NCBI GenBank assembly: GCA_021397835.1
Contig: JAJFZO010000168.1
Coordinates: 992,001 to 1,056,000 of the forward strand
DNA from: Moringa oleifera
Lineage: Eukaryota > Streptophyta > Magnoliopsida > Brassicales > Moringaceae
Direction of reading: 5' to 3'
Length of the DNA stretch: 64,000 nucleotides
The notes beneath the pieces are model-generated. The model did not search any database and had not been told where the DNA came from. It saw nothing but the letters and a program-made list of their open reading frames with translations. Positions 63,265 to 64,000 of the stretch are shown piece by piece. Both the position numbers and the translations under genes were made by a program. How positions within the stretch are numbered: position 1 is the stretch's first letter; the number at the start of each line of letters is the position of its first letter.

Positions 63265-64000
63265 CTATGTTTCTCCGCTTCTAATATCTTCCACAATGAA
63301 CGGATGCTGCAAAAGTTTATCGGCACTCCATCTTTTTTCTGGATTGATCGCTAAGCAAATGTTTAAAAAATCCCTTCCCATTTTCGACAGACTTTGCGGT
63401 ATCTGTGGCGGTTCACCCTTTACAGCAAGTTGATAATATATTCCTTGAAGATCCAAACTGTGCCAAGGTGGTTTGCTTGTAACCATTTCGATGAGTGTGC
63501 ATCCCACTGACCATATATCCAGCGAACCCCTAATATCTCCCATTATGGACTCAGGGGACATGTAATTTTTGGTACCTCTAAACCCAGGTTGACTACCCCA
63601 ACCATTTTCTTGTTCTGTGGGTTCTTTAGATAAACCAAAATCTGCAATTTTTAATTGAATGTCCACACCATTTTCAACTGGAAACACTAGAATGTTATCT
63701 GGCTTGAGATCACAATGAACTATACCTTTTCTGTGTATACAAGAAAGTGCTTCTAATATCATTCTTGTGAACTTTCTTAAATGATGTTCGGGTATATTAC
63801 CATTGTATTGCTCGATCAAATCTCTAAGACTGCCTCCAGGTGCCCATTCAAGGATTAGCTTGTAAATTCTGGATCTTCTTGGCTCAAGACTCAACTCATC
63901 TCCAAAGCATTGGACGACGTTTTGACAGCCTCTGAATTGGGATAATATCCGATTCTCTTTCATTAAGGATTTTGCATCGGATAATAATGCAGACTTCACA
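63265..64000 (-). CDS. MAPKKK-like Ser/Thr protein kinase, array copy 5 (N-terminus beyond window)
   Basis: Residues 29-272 are visible and identical to copies 2-4; the first 28 residues, including the Gly loop, lie past the right edge. The frame is open to the edge, so the truncation is due to the window. Confidence 0.88.
   Translation of the reverse strand, partial: VKSALLSDAKSLMKENRILSQFRGCQNVVQCFGDELSLEPRRSRIYKLILEWAPGGSLRDLIEQYNGNIPEHHLRKFTRMILEALSCIHRKGIVHCDLKPDNILVFPVENGVDIQLKIADFGLSKEPTEQENGWGSQPGFRGTKNYMSPESIMGDIRGSLDIWSVGCTLIEMVTSKPPWHSLDLQGIYYQLAVKGEPPQIPQSLSKMGRDFLNICLAINPEKRWSADKLLQHPFIVEDIRSGET

Larger units (their letters stand above)
43272..64000. repeat. Young tandem array, 4.69-kb unit, four full units plus a partial one
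   Basis: Unit starts (at CCAAACAACAATTAATAAAG) are about 43273, 47962, 52653, 57343 and 62034, giving periods of 4689, 4691, 4690 and 4691 bp. Units 2-5 differ by only isolated bases and homopolymer lengths; unit 1 differs from the rest by a few tens of changes concentrated in its first 2 kb. Each unit holds one minus-strand kinase, CACTA-like terminal and subterminal sequence, and AT-rich spacer. The array continues past the window edge. Confidence 0.97.

Overview
This window is plant nuclear DNA, most likely from a eudicot. The genes have GT-AG introns, long AT-rich introns and spacers, plant-specific families (an NPR3/NPR4-type salicylic acid receptor, a plant mTERF, a plant TLC protein, a MAPKKK-like kinase) and plant transposon families (Ty3/gypsy, CACTA). 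I cannot name the species from sequence alone.

Layout. (1) 1-18.3 kb is gene-bearing: the 3' half of an NPR3/NPR4-like gene (+), an intronless organellar mTERF gene (-, 7473-9254) with a telo-box upstream, an AT-rich spacer, and an eight-coding-exon TLC-domain membrane protein gene (+, 14134-18334) whose third intron carries a GC-rich foreign island. (2) 18.3-35 kb is gene-poor and repeat-laden: GGTTC/GAACC-rich repeat, an 80-100 bp hairpin-forming tandem repeat (22.5-23.5 kb), a 38-bp minisatellite (24.8-25.6 kb), and a decayed Ty3/gypsy element on the minus strand (gag 32.8-34.1 kb, integrase 26.6-27.6 kb). That element appears to be split by a CACTA-like insertion which holds a five-copy tandem repeat of about 220 bp. 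(3) 35-43.3 kb is an older, degenerate part of a kinase locus: an inverted arm with a broken kinase pseudogene (+), then the tail of a unit interrupted by a 3.5-kb CACTA element with subterminal repeats and a dead Ulp1-type protease gene. (4) 43.3 kb to the end is a young tandem array with a 4.69-kb period, each unit carrying one intact 272-aa MAPKKK-like kinase on the minus strand. Four kinase copies are complete and a fifth is cut by the window edge.

The main story is the kinase array. A single-exon kinase sits between sequences resembling the terminus and subterminal repeats of a CACTA-family transposon, was inverted-duplicated long ago (arm at 35.07-38.17 kb) and was recently amplified head-to-tail by unequal exchange. 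Copies two to five encode the same protein over all sequence visible, the first differs at three residues, and spacer markers alternate between successive units, pointing to dimer amplification (or an assembly effect). NPR3/4, mTERF and TLC genes are ordinary single-locus genes with no evident functional link to the array.
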